Shown here: one piece after another, positions 21,401 through 28,620 of the stretch
How positions within the stretch are numbered: the first letter of the stretch is position 1
Layout: every line of letters begins with the position of its first letter
Source of the DNA: Alitta virens
Taxonomy: Eukaryota > Annelida > Polychaeta > Phyllodocida > Nereididae
DNA: 64,000 bases
Direction of reading: 5' to 3'
NCBI GenBank assembly: GCA_932294295.1
Contig: OW028573.1
Coordinates: forward strand, 66,131,829 to 66,195,828
Made by a program: the position numbers and the translations under genes
The notes under the pieces: model-generated
What the model saw: only the letters and a program-made list of their open reading frames with translations
The model's database searches: none
What the model was told of the DNA's origin: nothing

Positions 21401-23113
21401 AAATTTGGCCATTCAAACTTATGAGAGCTTTTCACTCATCTTCTCTCAAGATTCACTGCTAAACATTTTTTGGATCCGAACACTTATGTCATTCCATTTT
21501 CAATGCTAATCGCTTTTTTTTTCATTTCTGCACAAAGTATTGAAAACTACTCATTTAAAATTAAGCTACCTTCACTTGAAGTGGAACACCATTAGCATCA
21601 GTTCCTAGCAACCAGGCATACAGTCGCCTGTTCAATGACATATCCCTGCGTAGCACAACTTTAATTGCAGCAGTCAACAACTTGATTTTGTCAGGACGAG
21701 TAAGCTGAGTGTTGTGAAGAGGGAAGCCAATCAACAACATCTCCAACGCCGCTCGTTGTACTAATACTGACGAATCCTGGAGTGAACTGCACAAGCTTTG
21801 AATCTGAAAGATTATGTATCCTCAACAAAATTTATCATCAAAATTTATCGTCAAAATCAGTGGGGCATATATTTTCTGAAAAATACATGGTTTGTTTAGA
21901 AACATGTCAGTGAAATAACATACCAATACATCAATATTTGTTCCCATAAAGAAAAGCTGATCTTCCATAGTCTGTTTTCTGTTGAATTGACTTAGTACAT
22001 AACTGACAGCCTGAAGTCTTACAGCAGGGCTGGCCATGACGCATTCCCACAGACAGCCATAGAAAAACTCCTTCCCTACTGAATCGCAAAACTCCCCCAT
22101 CAGCCGGGTAGTTCTGCAAAACGAAAAATGTAGTCACATTACTCAAACGGCTAAATCACATTACTCAGACTGCTAAATCACATTACATTATTATACAATG
22201 CAACAGAAATTACTGAGAATTTAAAGTAAATAGCAATATGACAGAAATGTCCCGTTGAATGTGCATCTGCTATACAAGCTGCCAAGTTTAGTTCATTTTA
22301 GTTAATTATTTTGTTTAGGTAACATGTGGTTTACACACCGGTCAAAATGCTCAGATCCTTCCTCCAAACCTGGCAGCAGACCAAGCAACAGTCCCGTCAA
22401 ACCTGGCTTTATATGATGACCAAGTGGCACAAAATGCTTTTCGTAAAGTGACAGCAGCACCGGGCGTACATTGAGTGCTGCATATCCAAGAAGAGGAAAC
22501 AAGCCAGCACTGTATGTGAATAGATCTGATGCAAGTCGCTGAGTTCCGACACACTTGAATATGATGTCGTACGTCTCCAGGGCTTTCAAGTGCACACCAC
22601 TAGGCAATGCAGGGTGCAGACATTGCGCGAGCCGTTTTCCAATTGTCACCCTTTTCGGGATGACAGGATATTTTACATGGTTGGTCAAAACCTGTGACAA
22701 AAAAAAAATCTATCTGATAAAAATTCAGAATTCCAAATGCAATGACAGCTCAAAACTGTGATGTATCAAAAACATCACATGATGCAAAACTAGATGGTTT
22801 CATGGCAACATTAATGATAACATTCTGCAGTGATTGTCACGTTATAATGGTGTACTACATATTAAGTTTGATCTTGATGATTAATCCCAAATTAATAGCT
22901 TGTTTTACACCTGAAGTCTATAATAACCATGACAGAGATAAAAATAAGTTATCTCGGGTTTACCTTGTTAAGCTTGCCTAGGGCAGATATCAAGTCAGCC
23001 CATTCACTTGTGGCTTCAAAAGCCTTCAGAGCTTTTTCTACTTGGGAGACGTAGGCTCGATACTTTGAGTCTCCGAGGAGCTCACACTCCTCCACGTTCA
23101 GCAAGCTCAGCAT
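3098..23113 (-). CDS. DOP1: Dopey family protein (DOP1), 26 coding exons
   Basis: Orthologue of vertebrate DOPEY1/DOPEY2 (DOP1A/DOP1B), giant cytosolic scaffold proteins that act with MON2 in endosome-Golgi traffic and in recruiting kinesin-1 to membranes. Coding exons (5' to 3'): 22964-23113, 22339-22691, 21924-22113, 21570-21803, 20651-21286, 18471-18714, 17320-17913, 16692-17026, 16252-16404, 16049-16152, 15728-15880, 13138-15168, 12539-12755, 12081-12269, 11850-11969, 11331-11480, 10002-10162, 9618-9835, 8857-9046, 8203-8414, 7727-7879, 7278-7414, 7094-7149, 3831-3992, 3590-3731, 3098-3418. They sum to 7605 nt, a multiple of three, giving 2534 residues against about 2300-2465 in human. 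All phases match and all introns are GT-AG. The Dopey N-terminal domain spans about residues 8-310, an acidic Lys/Glu linker about 1064-1375, and the conserved leucine-rich C-terminal half about 1380-2430. The start Met at 23111-23113 is the first in frame after an upstream stop, if the 5' exon at 26503 is right. Confidence 0.95.
3590..3731 (-). CDS. DOP1: DOP1 coding exon 25
   Basis: Acceptor cttgtttcag, donor gttagt (non-consensus third base), phase 2 to phase 0. It reads [36 protein letters not shown], as in human YRWAF and FKPYVVRLAKLLR. Confidence 0.92.
3831..3992 (-). CDS. DOP1: DOP1 coding exon 24
   Basis: Acceptor gctaacacag, donor gtaagt, phase 2 to phase 2. A variable start ([18 protein letters not shown]) leads to [20 protein letters not shown] and ALPQFQL, matching human WLNLYLSACKFLDLALALP. 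No ATG-led minus ORF marks it; the plus-strand ORF here is a shadow. Confidence 0.92.
3993..7093 (-). other. DOP1 intron 23 (3.1 kb)
   Basis: The longest intron in the 3' half of the gene. Apart from the 57-nt cassette candidate at 6600-6656 I see only AT-rich sequence. The small ORFs inside (for example 4281-4490, 5606-5791, 6053-6289) have no family resemblance. Confidence 0.5.
6600..6656 (-). CDS. DOP1: candidate 57-nt cassette exon of DOP1
   Basis: Between exons 23 and 24 the minus strand reads [19 protein letters not shown] with an AG (gttaaag) before it and a good donor (gacag then gtatct) after it. It enters and leaves in phase 2, so it can be included or skipped without changing frame. 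Vertebrate Dopey as I recall it has no matching segment and aligns better when the exon is skipped. The acceptor's pyrimidine tract is weak. It could instead be a fragment of an old repeat. Confidence 0.35.
7094..7149 (-). CDS. DOP1: DOP1 coding exon 23 (56 nt)
   Basis: Acceptor ctcatgaag, donor gtaagt, phase 0 to phase 2. It encodes [18 protein letters not shown], equivalent to human VQVFLLMEQELTADEDI. The acceptor lacks a strong pyrimidine tract, but phase and homology support it. Confidence 0.85.
7278..7414 (-). CDS. DOP1: DOP1 coding exon 22
   Basis: Acceptor ttactttcag, donor gtgagt, phase 1 to phase 0. It encodes [20 protein letters not shown] and [18 protein letters not shown], a very highly conserved Dopey segment. 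Confidence 0.95.
7727..7879 (-). CDS. DOP1: DOP1 coding exon 21
   Basis: Acceptor gctttttgcag, donor gtaatc, phase 1 to phase 1. It reads [20 protein letters not shown] and [17 protein letters not shown] (human AMLLKRLAFAIFSSEIDQYQKYLPDIQ). Confidence 0.94.
8203..8414 (-). CDS. DOP1: DOP1 coding exon 20
   Basis: Acceptor ccttttcag, donor gtattg, phase 2 to phase 1. [19 protein letters not shown] and [12 protein letters not shown] align with the family. The exon starts at [16 protein letters not shown] rather than at the later Met. Confidence 0.94.
8655..8830 (+). mobile_element. SINE family S1, truncated copy
   Basis: Shares the family 3' segment (gtgccttgtac, ggggcaagtaaaagaccc, ccaagccttatcatctcat, gcttcat) with copies at 55, 12310, 48640, 54905 and 60120. 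No tRNA-like head is visible here, so the copy is 5'-truncated. It lies in DOP1 intron 19, antisense to the gene. Confidence 0.6.
8857..9046 (-). CDS. DOP1: DOP1 coding exon 19
   Basis: Acceptor atttgtttcag, donor gtaatt, phase 1 to phase 2. It reads [33 protein letters not shown] and [10 protein letters not shown], corresponding to human SVHALTLLSEVLAHLLD and YVVPYLRNHS. Plus-strand ORFs here are shadows. Confidence 0.92.
9235..9475 (+). mobile_element. SINE family S2, truncated copy
   Basis: Shares ccatggcat, tgcaaatgggtact, cccagggag and cttgaacaggcctgc with the fuller copy at 57195-57424. The end motif (ttaagg, tcaaa, ttgaacaggcctgc) occurs twice, at about 9240 and 9432, suggesting one copy beside the tail of another. 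It lies in DOP1 intron 18. Confidence 0.55.
9618..9835 (-). CDS. DOP1: DOP1 coding exon 18
   Basis: Acceptor ctattttcag, donor gtaacc, phase 2 to phase 1. [20 protein letters not shown] and [20 protein letters not shown] are near-identical to vertebrate Dopey. Confidence 0.95.
10002..10162 (-). CDS. DOP1: DOP1 coding exon 17
   Basis: Acceptor aattgtctag, donor gtaagt, phase 0 to phase 2. It reads [35 protein letters not shown] and [10 protein letters not shown]. No ATG-led ORF marks it; it was found by family match. Confidence 0.92.
11331..11480 (-). CDS. DOP1: DOP1 coding exon 16
   Basis: Acceptor tgctatgtcag, donor gtatga, phase 0 to phase 0. It contains [20 protein letters not shown] and [15 protein letters not shown], equivalent to human EEQLLLVEL and VIQTVKEVLKQPP. 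Confidence 0.93.
11850..11969 (-). CDS. DOP1: DOP1 coding exon 15
   Basis: Acceptor ctcattgcag, donor gtaagc, phase 0 to phase 0. It reads [20 protein letters not shown] and then [20 protein letters not shown], matching human RQQILELLGP and VWNERR. Confidence 0.93.
12081..12269 (-). CDS. DOP1: DOP1 coding exon 14
   Basis: Acceptor catctttcag, donor gtgagt, phase 0 to phase 0. [20 protein letters not shown] is the conserved part, and the exon ends with [10 protein letters not shown]. Confidence 0.88.
12310..12450 (+). mobile_element. SINE family S1, truncated copy
   Basis: Diverged copy with gaggcaagtaacagaccc, catcatctcattacatctgc and ataagcttcat. It lies in the DOP1 intron between 12270 and 12538, antisense to the gene. 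Confidence 0.5.
12539..12755 (-). CDS. DOP1: DOP1 coding exon 13
   Basis: Acceptor taatgtacag, donor gtgagt, phase 2 to phase 0. [20 protein letters not shown] followed by LLDNAQQ corresponds to the human LLEGITAIIHYCLLD region. A loosely conserved Gly/Pro/Asn stretch follows. Confidence 0.9.
13138..15168 (-). CDS. DOP1: DOP1 coding exon 12, with large acidic linker
   Basis: At 2031 nt this is by far the longest exon. Acceptor aattgtag, donor gtaaga, phase 2 to phase 2. It opens with [14 protein letters not shown] (human RVSVQRV). A long low-complexity Lys/Glu linker follows ([17 protein letters not shown] and runs of Glu), about residues 1064-1375. The conserved C-terminal half then starts: [58 protein letters not shown] and [20 protein letters not shown]. 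Plus-strand ORFs over the linker are Leu/Phe/Ser-rich shadows. Confidence 0.95.
15728..15880 (-). CDS. DOP1: DOP1 coding exon 11
   Basis: Acceptor tatttgcag, donor gtaact, phase 2 to phase 2. It encodes [31 protein letters not shown] and [12 protein letters not shown], a highly conserved Dopey segment. It was found by splice sites and family match. Confidence 0.92.
16049..16152 (-). CDS. DOP1: DOP1 coding exon 10
   Basis: Acceptor ttttttacag, donor gtattt, phase 0 to phase 2. It encodes [20 protein letters not shown] and then RTFDR, matching the human KFAVLWHL and RTFDRS motifs. It is too short to stand out as an ORF and was found by homology and phase. Confidence 0.9.
16252..16404 (-). CDS. 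DOP1: DOP1 coding exon 9
   Basis: Acceptor tttttgcag, donor gtaagc, phase 0 to phase 0. It reads [29 protein letters not shown] and [16 protein letters not shown]. The open frame continues past the donor, but the gtaagc site restores the family sequence by joining to [10 protein letters not shown] in the next exon. Confidence 0.88.
16692..17026 (-). CDS. DOP1: DOP1 coding exon 8
   Basis: Acceptor tgttgtag, donor gtaaat, phase 1 to phase 0. [20 protein letters not shown] and [15 protein letters not shown] are family-like. A poly-Ser and acidic insert follows ([20 protein letters not shown]), and the exon ends in ETRFYP. The next exon aligns to human without a gap directly after FYP. Confidence 0.88.
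17085..17129. mobile_element. deleted relative of the hairpin MITE
   Basis: The first 34 bases match the left arm at 57081 at 30 positions. The next bases (ggctatgtacta) resemble the outer end of the right arm, so the loop and most of the right arm are gone. It lies in the DOP1 intron between exons 7 and 8. Confidence 0.6.
17151..17198. repeat. perfect 24-bp tandem duplication
   Basis: The unit aaatgaaactggtaaactca plus tata occurs twice head-to-tail without mismatch, in the DOP1 intron next to exon 7. Confidence 0.85.
17320..17913 (-). CDS. DOP1: DOP1 coding exon 7
   Basis: Acceptor cttttcag, donor gtaggt, phase 1 to phase 1. A Ser/Gln-rich start ([16 protein letters not shown]) leads to a conserved helical part with [17 protein letters not shown] and [16 protein letters not shown]. 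Residues are about 603-800. Confidence 0.9.
18471..18714 (-). CDS. DOP1: DOP1 coding exon 6
   Basis: Acceptor gtcattgcag, donor gtaaga, phase 0 to phase 1. [19 protein letters not shown] and [13 protein letters not shown] align to the family. A LINE begins roughly 70-90 bp from its acceptor, within the upstream intron. Confidence 0.9.
18765..19679 (+). pseudogene. LINE reverse-transcriptase fragment (copy 1)
   Basis: The 304-codon open frame of the LINE. The catalytic YADD and the KQGG/SPTLF motifs are present. The N-terminus is truncated: the first residues come from the host intron or degraded LINE, and SDNFRAVC seen in copy 2 is missing. The C-terminal part is frame-shifted near 19660. 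It is not expected to be an autonomous gene. Confidence 0.75.
18790..20255 (+). mobile_element. 5'-truncated LINE, copy 1, with intact reverse-transcriptase core
   Basis: Non-LTR retrotransposon in DOP1 intron 5, antisense to the gene. An uninterrupted frame to the TAA at 19677-19679 encodes the RT core: [43 protein letters not shown] and the catalytic [11 protein letters not shown]. After 19676 the coding resemblance continues in another frame ([20 protein letters not shown], to about 19929), so one frameshift has occurred. The 3'UTR ends in aataaagcttataat. The endonuclease and most N-terminal RT sequence are missing. I cannot fix the clade. Confidence 0.85.
20651..21286 (-). CDS. DOP1: DOP1 coding exon 5
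   Basis: Acceptor aattttag, donor gtaagt, phase 0 to phase 0. A short variable Pro/Gln-rich start is followed by [17 protein letters not shown] and [20 protein letters not shown] residues (here [20 protein letters not shown]), which match the Dopey family. The open frame runs on past the donor into the intron; that extension is not used. Confidence 0.93.
21570..21803 (-). CDS. DOP1: DOP1 coding exon 4
   Basis: Acceptor ctttcag, donor gtagct, phase 0 to phase 0. It includes [17 protein letters not shown] and the nearly invariant [19 protein letters not shown], the strongest Dopey diagnostic in the window. Residues are about 232-309. Confidence 0.96.
21924..22113 (-). CDS. DOP1: DOP1 coding exon 3
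   Basis: Acceptor gttttgcag, donor gtatgt. It enters by completing the split Arg and ends in phase 0. It holds [16 protein letters not shown] and [18 protein letters not shown], both conserved in the Dopey N-terminal domain. Residues are about 168-231. Confidence 0.94.
22339..22691 (-). CDS. DOP1: DOP1 coding exon 2
   Basis: Acceptor tgtcacag, donor gtgtgt. It starts in phase 0 and ends in phase 1 within an Arg codon. It contains the Dopey signature [19 protein letters not shown], then [11 protein letters not shown] and [20 protein letters not shown]. Residues are about 51-168. Confidence 0.95.
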
Positions 23114-23141
23114 CTTTGCTTTCTCTTCTTCCTCGTCATTC
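22964..23141 (-). CDS. DOP1: DOP1 coding exon 1
   Basis: The acceptor (catttcag) lies just above 23141 and the donor is gtaaac at 22962-22963. The exon carries 28 nt of leader and then the start Met at 23111-23113. The segment [20 protein letters not shown] followed by [14 protein letters not shown] is the invariant opening of the Dopey N-terminal domain. It ends in phase 0. Confidence 0.92.
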
Positions 23142-24095
23142 CTGAAATGATAACCATAATACATCGTTAAACATTAATCATTGACACCTAAACATTCATA
23201 AATCTATTGGATGGAAATCCATAACATAATTCCACACATCCTAAATTGTATCCCAGTTCAAAGGTTGTAACACAGATCCTTCACATGAATGTTGTTGAAG
23301 AGCAACACAACACTGTCCTTTTCGAACAGTAATCTAATGTATACATGTAGATAATATCTACACATGTATTCTAGTGAGTGTTATGGCATTTACAAGTACA
23401 ACTACAAATGATGATCAATAGAAATGATGCACACAAATTAGTTGACACAAATAAAGTGACAGAGACAACAGCTGTTATGAAAATGCATGACTTAATGATT
23501 AAATACAGTAATGATTACAGGCCATGATAAAAAAATTAAAAAATCAGCATGAAAACTAATTTCATTCATCTATTAGCTGTCGCCATATGCAATATCCACA
23601 CACATTATGTCAATGGTAATTAACCATCCACTTAGACTCCTAGATCTTTTCTAAGGTAAATCTCACCTAAAAGCACCAATCAAATCGTTTTGCAATGTAC
23701 AGTGTAATAAATTAGCTGGTTAGCCCCTCTACAACAATTGGTAGCCATGTTACACTGCATGAGTCTCCAGTCACATGCATGGATCTTTCTAATTCATCTT
23801 TGTAATTAATGCAGTATTTATACATCACTTGAAAATGTCAAAATTCATAACGCTTTGATAAATAACAAGTGTGGTCATTTATTTGATAATCAGCTTTTTC
23901 CAGGGTGCCCACACTTCCCTGCAAAACAAATTTATTATCTACATTTTCCAGACTTTTTTCAGACCAAAAATTGATTTTTCCATACTGCTTAATGTCACAA
24001 AATCATCCATAACTTTTGATCTATTAGATGGATTTTAAATGAAACTCACATAAATAAGATGCTAAATATGTCTGCAATTCATTTCTGATGTGATA

Positions 24096-25785
24096 TTTAT
24101 TGAGTGTTTATATAGTGTGTGTGATGAACCGAAACAATTGCCACTTGGCCTACATAGCCTGTTATGCAATGCTAATTAGAGTCCAAGATGTCCTTTTTTT
24201 TTAACTCTTGAATTTCTTCATTTTTTCATTATATTCTGTCAGGTTTAAAACAATACAGTGTTCCCATGGGTTGGAAAAAAATCTGAAAAAGTCCCTACTT
24301 CACTTTTGTCCACCAAGTCTTACATTGTCCTATTTTGATGCAAATATACTTAGATATTTACATCTACATTGTAATATTCAGAAGATTTGGTAAATATAAA
24401 TGAATAGAAATTATGAACTTTCTTTCAAATACACAAGAACTGCGTTTATTTTATTGCTTAATAGCCAATAATACCCTGATTGACGTTTTGACGATGAAAT
24501 TAAATATATTGGTGTATATTACTATATTAGTGGGCTTATTTTTCATGTGCGCATGATATTATAATGTCTTACGAATGTCTGACGTCTTATGAAGGTAAAC
24601 CTGCAGGAACCCTGTATTAACAGCATTCCATTATGTTCAGAGTAAAGCCAAGTGAGCATAAAAAGCATTCTCTATTCTTTTCTTGCCATTTAATCTGTTC
24701 TGTTTTTAAAGATTTTATGCACAATAAGGAGTATTCAGTTCACTAGAAATATCAACACAATAGCATGTTCCCTTAACTAATCTACAACTAAGGTTATCAT
24801 TTATATGTCCAAAATAGTCATATATGGGCTATGGTAATGACCCTAAGGAATATATATGAAATTCAGCAATAATGTTATGCCACATAAAGATTTTGGGTAT
24901 AATTTCATACAAAATTAAACTTCAAGGATTTTATTTACTTGTATTTAAATAAATAAAGTCTAAATACAAATAAATACAAAATCCTAAAGGTTTATTTTGT
25001 ATGGAATGATACTCAACACACCCATTTTAATGCCTTTATAAGTCAAAATATTTTTTTCTCACTGTTCACATTTAGCTTGCAACTGAAGGAACTATATATA
25101 TCAATTGCCAAATATTCCCTTCAACAGTTACTAAATTGTTGGGTTGCTGATTTGCAATAATCTATGGCATTTAAATTAGTATTTAAAACCGAACACTTTA
25201 CAGGTGTATATGACAAAAGCAATAATAAGTATTTAAGTCAAGTGAAAGTAATATAGATCATCATGCAATTATAATAATTATAAACAAAAACTGTTGAATG
25301 GGTTGAGCATGGCAATACTATGATCCAATATTTAATAATTGCACATGAATTGTACAACATTTAAGGCTGTCATTGCTAAGTATGGGATGCTAAGGAATAT
25401 GAAAGAAGCAACACAATTGTTAGCATTTTATCCAGATTTTCCAATATTATGAAGAAAAAAAAAAGAATGATGAAACAAATGTCAAAAAGAGGCTTAAAAG
25501 TGAAAGTACTATAATCTAGATATATCATTGGCATAATGTTACTGATGTAAGGATCATAGAGTCATTGATATGGGGGTTTGAAAGAGTACCTGTCCAAAAT
25601 TTCCATATTTTCCTTATTATTAAATAAGATTATCTGTCATAAATGGTCATAAAACCCCTTAAAAGGTATCTCTACACTATTTTGGACATATTCTTACTAA
25701 GTTGTGTACGCATGTAGGTCAGTAGTGTGTGAGTCCTGCTCGAAACCCTTTTCGAACTTTGTTTGCTGAGGGTTAAAAATAGAAG
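24096..25785 (+). repeat. duplicated segment, copy A
   Basis: Long diverged direct repeat of 29380-31268. Shared blocks in the same order include attagagtccaagatgtcc, tttatgcacaat then aggagtattcagtt, agcatgttcccttaact, gggtataatttcatacaaa, aatggaatgat then cacacccattt, tttaataattg then cacatgaat, and gaactttgtttgctgagggt at the end. This copy is in DOP1 intron 1. It has no coding content. Confidence 0.75.
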
Positions 25786-26502
25786 AAAAAAAAAAACAGA
25801 GGATGTCTATTACAAAATGGATCAAGAATTAATTATTTTTCAATTGACAAAACAGATCTTTAAAAAAAAAAAAAAGATAAAAGGTAACCAGTTTTGTGCC
25901 GATTTCATGAATACTTGGCCATGTTTTTTCATAATAATTTTTGTGTTTTTTTTTCAATCACATGACTGTTTATGATGACATAACTTCTACAGCTATACGT
26001 GATATACCCTTCAAATTAAGGGCAATATTAGTCATAGATTAGATCATGCCATTTTAAATAATGCATCACATGATATACAAGCTGCCAGAGTTAGAAAGCT
26101 ATACCTGGCTGGTGACTCATGCATTATACCCAAATAGGCTTCATGGTGAATTGTTTATATATGAAATATGGATCAAGCGGATCAGTGACAGCTCATGCAT
26201 ACCTCACATTTTGGATTTCTCAAATTACACTTTTAACTTAGTGTAAGTCCCTTGTTTAATCATTGTGTTCTATCTCTACAAGATAGGACAGTTTAGACCA
26301 TCCAACAACAAGCGAAATGTTTCTTGAAGTCTGACAGCACCACGCATGTCAACAAATCAAACATTTTACAAATATGTCACTCACAGCCACTAGACTGGAT
26401 CAACAGAAATCAGAAACGTCATAGCCACCTTACCACAATCAGGCATATGTTACCAGATAGTTAGTAAAAACAAACAAATGGCCCATTGCAATTATCTCTT
26501 AC

Positions 26503-26640
26503 CTCACATCTTGTACGTAGTGAAGTTACTAAGGCCATGATAATTCCTTCATTGACTTTTTAATCTGATATTCAGTCATGGACGAAAATTCTCATCGTCA
26601 CAACTCATTGCCTTCGTTCCTCACATAATCATTAGAGGGC
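26503..26640 (-). promoter_or_regulatory. DOP1: candidate 5'UTR exon of DOP1
   Basis: Read on the minus strand, a strong donor (GTGAG then gtaaga) sits at 26501-26502. Splicing it to the acceptor at 23142 places an in-frame TAA, with no later ATG, before the DOP1 start Met at 23113. The 5' limit is a guess: it is put near the CTCF-like motifs, where unspliced leader could begin. The leader contains a 16-codon upstream ORF. Intron 1 would be 3.36 kb. cDNA would settle it. Confidence 0.5.
26529..26579 (-). other. upstream ORF in the DOP1 leader
   Basis: A minus-strand ATG at 26577-26579 opens 16 codons (MTEYQIKKSMKELSWP) and ends at TAG 26529-26531, upstream of and out of frame with the main start. 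If the 5'UTR exon is used, this uORF could reduce initiation at the DOP1 Met. It is seen only as sequence. Confidence 0.3.
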
Positions 26641-26712
26641 GCAACGGAGCAACCCATATTCGGCAGAGGGCGTGTCGGTTTCCCATTCTAGATGCTGCTG
26701 CCACCTGCTAGA
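26628..26712. promoter_or_regulatory. cluster of three CTCF-like motifs in the divergent promoter region
   Basis: Two plus-strand motifs (cattagagggcgca at 26629-26642 and cggcagagggcgtg at 26661-26674) and one minus-strand motif (CTAGCAGGTGGCAGCAGC, 26694-26711) each resemble the animal CTCF core CCAsyAGrkGGC. They sit at the 5' edge of the proposed DOP1 leader. Their function is inferred from motif resemblance only. Confidence 0.4.
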
Positions 26713-26945
26713 AAATTATTTTTGCGATATCATAATATATGGTTACTCTATAAGAGAATTTCATGCAGCAAAATTTTAGTGTTTGACTGGCTATTAAAAC
26801 TGGATTCACCTAAGGGAACAAATTATCTAGTGGCTAATTTTAGATTAGAGTTTTCAGGATGGCATTAATCTCATAGCTGATAGTACTGGTAAACTGGTAC
26901 CCCTATGCGGCCTACTATGCACATGCATATGGTGTAATCTTAATT

Positions 26946-26987
26946 CAATGATTATACACAGTATGTCAATGATTATACACAGTATGT
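26946..26987. repeat. perfect 21-bp tandem duplication
   Basis: A 21-bp unit beginning tcaatgattatacacagtat occurs twice in a row near the 5' edge of LINE copy 2. The length keeps the reading frame. Confidence 0.85.
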
Positions 26988-27975
26988 CACCAGGAGATGT
27001 TTAGTAGTGTTTTGCTACAATTCTTAAAAATAAGAGGGTGCAAAGTAATTAACATGTCAGATAACTTTAGAGCAGTATGCCTGCAAAGTGTGTTATGTAA
27101 ATTAGATGAAAATAAAATATCTATCTATCTATCTATCTTGTATTAGAAAAGCAGACATTGATTACTTCAGAATTACAATTCGGTTTTAAGGCACAGCATT
27201 CTACAGCTTTTGCTATTTCAGTAATGTTACAGACTGTTGATTATTACATTGACAATGGTGGTAAAGTGTATAGTCTGGCATTAGATGCCACCGAAGCTTT
27301 TGATCGTGTGGAGTTGTTTGCCTTACTGACAGAGAGAGGGTCGAACCCTTTGTATGTAAGATTGATTTGAGAAATGTACACCAATCAAAGAATGTGTGTT
27401 CGATATAATGGTAGTAAATCCGAGTGGTTTTGCCCCACTAATGGGGTGAAACAAGGTGGTGTGTTGAGCCCAACCTCACTAGCAGTTTATATTGATGGAA
27501 TGTTGAAGCAACTTGAAGCATGCAAAGTAGGATGCTATGTTGGCAAAAAGTTTGGTGGGGTAATATGATATGCTGATGATGGGATACTCCTGTCCCCAAC
27601 ACAACGGGCAATGGATAGAATAATTAAAGTCTGTGAAAAAGCTATATATATTAGTAAACTTGTAAAAGAAAAGTACTACAAAACTGTTTTAGAGAGTGAC
27701 CAAATAATTGGTGTTAAAATTATGGAAATAATTCATATCAGGGATGAGTTGTGTGAACTTTAACTAATATCACAGATATCTTTTTGTACTCTTACTAGTC
27801 TGAGTAAAAAAAATATCTGTGATATTATAGAATATTTAGCCACAAATGGATTATCTGGGATTTTTGCTAACCCTCTATTTTGGGTGCAAATCATTGTTTT
27901 GAATATTTTATTTTTATTTTATTAATCTTGAATTTATACTGTATATTTTATACGAATAAAGCTTATAATGTAATA
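26960..27975 (+). mobile_element. LINE copy 2, decayed and rearranged
   Basis: Same family as 18790-20255, lying between DOP1 and NUDT3. Its 5' part reaches further upstream and encodes CKVINMSDNFRAVCLQSVLC (27042-27106). The frame is broken by TGA at 27368-27370, a further stop at 27566-27568 just before YADD, an (ATCT)n insertion at about 27119-27137, a deletion of about 600 bp relative to copy 1 near 27641, and a fold-back insertion at about 27762-27800. Its 3' end (aataaagcttataatg) matches copy 1. Confidence 0.8.
27119..27137 (+). repeat. (ATCT)n microsatellite inside LINE copy 2
   Basis: Four to five ATCT units interrupt the RT reading frame where copy 1 has a single attagatcatcttg-type sequence. 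Confidence 0.7.
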
Positions 27976-27979
27976 ATGT

Positions 27980-28521
27980 GCAATTCACTACTGGCAAATT
28001 GTGAACGTTCGCAATGATTATAAAATAATGTGCAATATATATACACCAAATTTAAAGTTTTGGCAAAAGTATAAATTATTTAAATGTATTCGATGAGGTC
28101 TCATGCATTAGCACTATTTATTTATTCAGATATATATACACAAATATACTCTACCGGGGGAGGGGGGGGGGGCAAAAGCAAAGGCTCTAATGGGGGGGGG
28201 GGCCAATGGAATGACTGAAAGATGTCCCTGTAATTTCATAGCCACATTACTGGTACGGGGCATGCGCTCCCTCCCCTGGATCAGCCAGTGCAGATATAAA
28301 TTATCATTCTCTGACACTGTAACCTAGTTCTTCGCCGCCAGGGGTCGTGTTCTTGATGAGCTGGCTGCATTGAAGGCTGGAAGCCACGACATGGCCTGCG
28401 TTGATATCGTCTCACATGCTTCACATGCCTCCTGGAAATGTTCGGGCCAGTATAGTCTTTAAAAGCACTGTATGGAGGCACTATGGATTGAAATTAGGCT
28501 CTGATTACTTGTGGCTGTACG
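27980..28521. other. upstream region and leader of NUDT3
   Basis: Sequence between the LINE copy and the NUDT3 start. It has two poly-G tracts (28156-28172, broken by one A, and 28192-28202). A leader follows with a short uORF (ATG 28472, TGA 28502-28504, ten residues) and an in-frame TAG at 28495-28497. No TATA box was identified. Confidence 0.45.
28156..28202 (+). repeat. poly-G tracts upstream of NUDT3
   Basis: Two G-runs (GGGGGAGGGG-type and an eleven-G run) about 20 bp apart, 320-370 bp upstream of the NUDT3 ATG. They could form a G-quadruplex. They may also be simple-repeat noise, because other long G-runs occur at 35022 and 48340. Confidence 0.6.
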
Positions 28522-28620
28522 ATGGTTAAGGAGAAGCCAAATTCTACCAGGACTTATGATCCAGACGGGTTTCGGCGGAGAGCCGCTTGTATCTGCGTGA
28601 AAGATGACAGTGAGCAAGAG
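28522..28620 (+). CDS. NUDT3: NUDT3 coding exon 1
   Basis: It encodes MVKEKPNSTRTYDPDGFRRR and then AACICVKDDSEQE, matching human SNQTRTYDGDGYKKRAACLC. The ATG is the first in frame after TAG at 28495-28497. The donor gttggt is non-consensus but is the only site that joins to VLLVSGSR in the next exon. Phase 0. Confidence 0.9.
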
